Of a stretch of 64,000 nt of DNA, positions 60,435 through 64,000 are shown in pieces. A program made the translations under genes and the position numbers. Source of the stretch: Micromonospora terminaliae (GTDB lineage: Bacteria > Actinomycetota > Actinomycetes > Mycobacteriales > Micromonosporaceae); the NCBI RefSeq assembly GCF_009671205.1, contig NZ_CP045309.1, forward strand, positions 620,001 through 684,000. The letters are read 5' to 3'. The notes beneath the pieces were generated by a model. The model saw only the letters and a program-made list of their open reading frames with translations, did not search any database and had not been told where the DNA came from. Position 1 is the stretch's first letter, and each line of letters starts with the position of its first letter.

Positions 60435-62393
60435 TCAGACCGCGACCTCGGCGCTGAGGACGATGGTGCGTTCCTCGGGCAGGTGGAGGAACTCGGTGTG
60501 GCTGGCGGCGTTGTGCGCGAGGGCGATGAACAGGCGCTTGCGCCAGACGGCCAGGCCGGGCTGGCGGGTGCAGCGCAGCGTGATCCGCGAGACGAAGTAG
60601 GAGACCTGGCCCAGGTCGAGGTTGACGTGCCGGGCGTGCGGGTGGGCGGCCGCGCGGCGGAGGACCTCGGGGAAGTCGGTGGGGTCCTGGAAGCCGAAGA
60701 GGGCGTCGATGTGGATGATGCCGTCGTTCGGGTCGCCGAGGTCGTCGATGGTGAGGCGCTTGTCCCAGGGCAGGTGCGGGACGTTGGCCGTGCGGCCCGT
60801 GATGATGACGATCTTCTCGTGCCGGACGTGGTAGTGCGCGACGTTCGCGCGCAGCGCCAGCGGCGTCGTCTCCTTGTTGGGATGGGGGAACACCGCGGTG
60901 CCCGGCACCCACGGGATGTTCGTGGCGTGCAGGTTCTCGATGAACTCGGCGAGCGGTCCTTCCCGTTCGATCCGCCGGGCGGTGACCAGTTCGGCTCCGC
61001 GGCGCCAGGTCAGCAGGACCGTGAACAGGATGATCGCGATGAGCAGCGTCAGCCAGCCGCCGTGGGTGACCTTGGCCAGGTTCGCCGTGAAGAAGGTCAG
61101 CTCGATGCTGCCGAACACCACCCCGAACACCACCAGCCGCCAGGTCGGCCAGCGCCAGCGCGCTCGTGCGACGACCAGGAACAGGGTCGTGGTAATCATG
61201 AAGGTGCCGGTGACCGCGACCCCGTAGGCGGCGGCGAGGTTCGTGGACGAGCGGAACGCGAACACCACCACGAGGACCGCCACGAACAGGCCCCAGTTCA
61301 CGCCCGGGGCGTAGATCTGCCCGTACTGGCGGTGGGAGGTCTGCCGGATCCGCAGGTGCGGCAGGAAGCCCAGGCGCATGGCCTCCCGGGACACCGAGAA
61401 CGCTCCGGAGATCACCGACTGGGACGCGATCACGGTGGCCACGGTGGCGAGGACGACCATGGGCAGCTGCGCCCAGCCCGGCACCAGCAGGAAGAACGGG
61501 TTGTTCCGGCTCTCCGGCGACCGGAGGATCAGTGCGCCCTGGCCGAGGTAGTTCAGGGTCAGCGCGGGGAAGACGACCCCGAACCAGGCCCTGCGGATCG
61601 GGGCGCGACCGAAGTGCCCCATGTCGGCGTAGAGCGCCTCGGCGCCGGTGATCGACAGCACCACGGCGCCCATGGCGATGAACGCGATGACCGGGTGCTC
61701 GACCACGAACAGGGCCGCGTACGTCGGTGACAGCCCGGCCAGGACGCCCGGGTGACGGATCACCTCGGCCGCGCCCGCGACGCCCAGGCAGGTGAACCAC
61801 AGCAGCATGATGGGCCCGAACACGGCACCGACCCGTCCGGTGCCCCAGCGCTGGATGGCGAACAGCAGGGTGAGGATCACCGCCGACGCCGGCAGCACAA
61901 CCACCTGCCACGCCGGGGAGATCACCTCCAGCCCCTCCACCGCCGACAGCACCGAGATCGCCGGGGTGATCACGCTGTCGCCGTAGAAGAGGGCCGCTCC
62001 GAGGGCCCCGAGCGCCAGCACCGTGGCGGCGCGCCGTTCACTGACCTTGAGCAGCGCCCTCCGGGCGAGGGCGGCCAGGGCCATCACCCCGCCCTCGCCG
62101 TCGTTGTCGGCCCGCAGGATGAAGATGACGTACTTGACCGACACGATCAGGATGATCGACCAGAAGACCCACGAGATCACCCCGTACACGTCGGGGGCGT
62201 CCGGTGTGAGGTTGCGGTCGAGGGTGAACACCGTCTTCAACGCGTACAGGGGGCTCGTGCCGATGTCGCCGTAGACCACCCCAAGGGCGCCCAGCAACAG
62301 GCCGAGCCCGGCCGCGGGGCGACCCGGCCGCGACGTCCGGGACGGCTCGTCGTCACCGGCCCCCGTCTGCTCGTCGCCCCCGCGTTCCGTCAC
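60435..62393 (-). CDS. kup: Kup-family potassium uptake protein
   Basis: A 652-residue K+/H+ symporter. The KUP signature is LGLLLGALGVVYGDIGTSPLYALKTVF at about residues 30-56, followed by about twelve membrane helices and the soluble C-terminal domain (VPHLPWDKRLTIDDLGDPND). GALGAALFYGDSVITPAISVLSAVEGL and the YADMGHFG motif are family-specific. The GTG at 62393 (VTERGGDEQTG) gives the usual length; the longer upstream frame is not Kup-like and overlaps the divergent promoter. Confidence 0.94.
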   Translation of the reverse strand: MTERGGDEQTGAGDDEPSRTSRPGRPAAGLGLLLGALGVVYGDIGTSPLYALKTVFTLDRNLTPDAPDVYGVISWVFWSIILIVSVKYVIFILRADNDGEGGVMALAALARRALLKVSERRAATVLALGALGAALFYGDSVITPAISVLSAVEGLEVISPAWQVVVLPASAVILTLLFAIQRWGTGRVGAVFGPIMLLWFTCLGVAGAAEVIRHPGVLAGLSPTYAALFVVEHPVIAFIAMGAVVLSITGAEALYADMGHFGRAPIRRAWFGVVFPALTLNYLGQGALILRSPESRNNPFFLLVPGWAQLPMVVLATVATVIASQSVISGAFSVSREAMRLGFLPHLRIRQTSHRQYGQIYAPGVNWGLFVAVLVVVFAFRSSTNLAAAYGVAVTGTFMITTTLFLVVARARWRWPTWRLVVFGVVFGSIELTFFTANLAKVTHGGWLTLLIAIILFTVLLTWRRGAELVTARRIEREGPLAEFIENLHATNIPWVPGTAVFPHPNKETTPLALRANVAHYHVRHEKIVIITGRTANVPHLPWDKRLTIDDLGDPNDGIIHIDALFGFQDPTDFPEVLRRAAAHPHARHVNLDLGQVSYFVSRITLRCTRQPGLAVWRKRLFIALAHNAASHTEFLHLPEERTIVLSAEVAV

Positions 62394-62486
62394 CCCATAG
62401 GCATACCAACTCCGCGCCGTCTCCACGCCGGACCTGCGAACCTTGGTCCTGGCCGCCCTCCACCACCTCGTTCGGGAAGGGAACCC

Positions 62487-63785
62487 GTGCCGACCTACCG
62501 TCATCCGGGCACCGTCATCACCGACCACCGCTTCCGGGTACCGCTCGACCACGCGGACCCGGCCGGCGAGCGGATCGAGGTGTACGCCCGCGAGGTCGTG
62601 GCCGCCGGCCGGGAGCGGGAGTCCCTGCCCTGGCTGCTGTTCCTCCAGGGTGGGCCGGGCGGCCGGTCACCCCGCCCGGTGGGCCGCGACGGCTGGCTGG
62701 ACCGGGCGTTGGACGACTACCGGGTGCTGCTCCTGGACCAGCGCGGCACCGGCCGCTCCACGCCCGCCGACCGGCACACCCTGCCATTGCGGGGCGACGC
62801 GCCCGCCCAGGCCGGATACCTGGCGCACTTCCGGGCCGACTCGATCGTCCGGGACTGCGAGCTGATCCGCCGGGAACTGCTCGGCGAGGCCGGGCGCTGG
62901 AGCCTCCTGGGCCAGAGCTACGGCGGCTTCTGCACCCTCACCTACCTGTCGTACGCGCCCGAGGGGGTCCGCGAGGCCTTCGTGACCGGGGGCCTCCCGG
63001 GCCTGCGCAGCACGCCCGAGGCCGTCTACCGGGCCGCCTACCCCCGGGTGCAACGCAAGGTCGAGGGGCACTACGCCCGCTACCCCGAGGACGCCGACAC
63101 CGTCCGCGCCGTCGTGCGGCACCTGCGGGAGCAGGACGTACGGCTGCCCGGGGGTGGGCGGTTGACCGCCGAGGCGTTCCAGGCACTCGGCATCATGCTG
63201 GGCACCGGCAGCGGGTCCCACACGCTGCACTACCTGCTCGAGGACAGCGCCCGATCGGGGGCGTCCGGGTTCTCCGACCACTTCCTCGCCCAGGTCGAGA
63301 GCCACCTGTCGTTCGCCGCCCGCCCGCTCTACGCCGTCCTGCACGAGTCGATCTACGGCCAGCGGTCGGTGTCGCCGCACGGCACCGGATGGGCCGCCCA
63401 GTCGGTGCGCGCCGAGTTCCCCCAGTTCGACGCCGACCGTGCCGACGACGCCCCGGTGCTGCTGACCGGCGAGATGATCTATCCGTGGATGTTCGCCACC
63501 GACCCGGCGCTGGCCCCGCTGGCCGAGGTGGCGGACCTGCTCGCCCGGCGGGAGGACTGGCCCGACCTCTACGACCCGGGCCGACTGGCGCGCAACGACG
63601 TCCCGGTGGCCGCGGCCGTCTACCACGACGACATGTACGTCGACACCGACGACTCGCTCGCCACGGCCCGCTCGGTGCGCGGCCTGCGTACCTGGGTCAC
63701 GAACGAGTACGAGCACGACGGCCTCCGGGTCAGCGAGGGTCACGTCCTCGACCGGCTGATCCGGATGGTCCGCGGGGAGCTGTGA
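62487..63785 (+). CDS. Proline-iminopeptidase-like alpha/beta hydrolase (S33)
   Basis: A 432-residue cytoplasmic serine peptidase fold. LFLQGGPGGRSPRPVG is the HGGPG oxyanion motif of prolyl iminopeptidases, DQRGTGRSTPAD follows, and the nucleophile is Ser in LLGQSYGGFCTLTYL. GETYYPWMFATDP-like and VTNEYEHDGLRVSEGHVLD give the acid and His. The GTG at 62487 is behind GGGAAGGGAA. It likely removes N-terminal proline or a related residue. Divergent from kup. Confidence 0.92.
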   Translation: MPTYRHPGTVITDHRFRVPLDHADPAGERIEVYAREVVAAGRERESLPWLLFLQGGPGGRSPRPVGRDGWLDRALDDYRVLLLDQRGTGRSTPADRHTLPLRGDAPAQAGYLAHFRADSIVRDCELIRRELLGEAGRWSLLGQSYGGFCTLTYLSYAPEGVREAFVTGGLPGLRSTPEAVYRAAYPRVQRKVEGHYARYPEDADTVRAVVRHLREQDVRLPGGGRLTAEAFQALGIMLGTGSGSHTLHYLLEDSARSGASGFSDHFLAQVESHLSFAARPLYAVLHESIYGQRSVSPHGTGWAAQSVRAEFPQFDADRADDAPVLLTGEMIYPWMFATDPALAPLAEVADLLARREDWPDLYDPGRLARNDVPVAAAVYHDDMYVDTDDSLATARSVRGLRTWVTNEYEHDGLRVSEGHVLDRLIRMVRGEL

Positions 63786-63796
63786 GACCCCGGCGC

Positions 63797-64000
63797 TCAG
63801 CGCAGGCCGGCGAACAGGTCGTCCTCGCGCTCCGGCGCGCCGGTGGTGTCGCGGACCCGGACGAAGGTCTCGACGCCCATCAGCTCGGTGAACCGCTCCT
63901 GCCCCAGTTGCAGGAAGAAGATGTTCTCGGCCTGGCTGGCGTGCGCGGCCAGCGACTCGAACTTCTGCGCGCCGTAGGCGCTGGTGTCCACCCAGGTGGT
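63797..64000 (-). CDS. PIG-L-like deacetylase, C-terminal end (cut by window edge)
   Basis: Only the last 68 residues lie in the window, ending in DTTGAPEREDDLFAGLR. The stretch AQKFESLAAHASQAENIFFL resembles the C-terminal helix (ALRAHxSQ) of the LmbE/PIG-L N-acetylglucosaminyl-deacetylase family (MshB/Mca-type and relatives), and FTELMGVETFVRV supports this. The catalytic part is beyond the window, so the call is tentative. Confidence 0.55.
   Translation of the reverse strand, partial: TTWVDTSAYGAQKFESLAAHASQAENIFFLQLGQERFTELMGVETFVRVRDTTGAPEREDDLFAGLR

Noticed and set aside
60019..61911. A 630-residue minus-strand frame
   Set aside because: Shifted-frame shadow of kup and the adjacent gene, without membrane helices or motifs.
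1..64000. CRISPR arrays, rRNA genes, PKS/NRPS modules and restriction-modification systems
   Set aside because: No regularly spaced repeats, rRNA sequence, multi-domain synthase or methylase/endonuclease motifs were seen.

Overview
The window is high-GC actinobacterial DNA. Codon use, a Spo0M-type protein, an SsgB-type sporulation protein, GTG/TTG starts and lone-acetyltransferase-rich stretches all fit a spore-forming actinomycete, most likely a member of the Micromonosporaceae (inference from gene content only). Nearly every base is coding, with short operons and many convergent pairs closed by strong hairpins.

Layout. 1-4.3 kb: end of a GH42 beta-galactosidase with a DeoR regulator, a Spo0M protein and two small genes. 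4.3-12.4 kb: a HelD-type helicase, a LolA-like lipoprotein-carrier protein divergent from an OmpR/histidine-kinase pair, and a large membrane hydrolase. 12.4-16.6 kb: a TPR membrane protein, a divergent MarR/VOC pair, and a small potassium channel. 16.7-24.0 kb: a sulfur-scavenging operon (sulfonate ABC transporter, FMN monooxygenase, flavin reductase, nitroreductase) preceded by a 25-residue leader peptide whose last codon is Cys, and met head-on by AraC and Rrf2 regulators. 24-26.2 kb: an SDR, SsgB, a PGPGW membrane protein and tRNA-Val(CAC).

26.2-34.05 kb is an integrated element in tRNA-Val. It is bounded by a 21-bp exact direct repeat of the tRNA anticodon arm, and both ends carry a pair of GTACAGCA arm sites with the same 13-bp pitch. 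It has the int-xis-repSA set of an actinomycete integrative element, but all three genes carry frameshifts and no transfer gene is seen. A low-GC insert inside it encodes two divergent secreted beta-trefoil (fascin-like) proteins and ends in a fragment of another tRNA. A KorSA-like GntR regulator and three overlapping tiny genes lie at the far end.

34.3-37.3 kb holds a TetR-controlled FAD monooxygenase plus xenobiotic acetyltransferase operon with two identical 18-bp operators, a likely drug-modification module. 37.3-48.1 kb is a patchwork of VOC and GNAT enzymes, an ECF41 sigma factor beside the epimerase it probably controls, small membrane proteins, and a TetR/alpha-beta hydrolase pair with nested operators. 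48.1-58.2 kb is an exoenzyme region: M14 carboxypeptidase, a SigE-type sigma factor with a membrane partner, an S8 protease, an acyltransferase-domain protein, and a GH25 lysozyme with a tandemly duplicated beta-trefoil. 58.2-64 kb: a membrane Ser/Thr kinase, a small hypothetical gene, Kup, a proline-iminopeptidase-like hydrolase and the end of a PIG-L-like gene.
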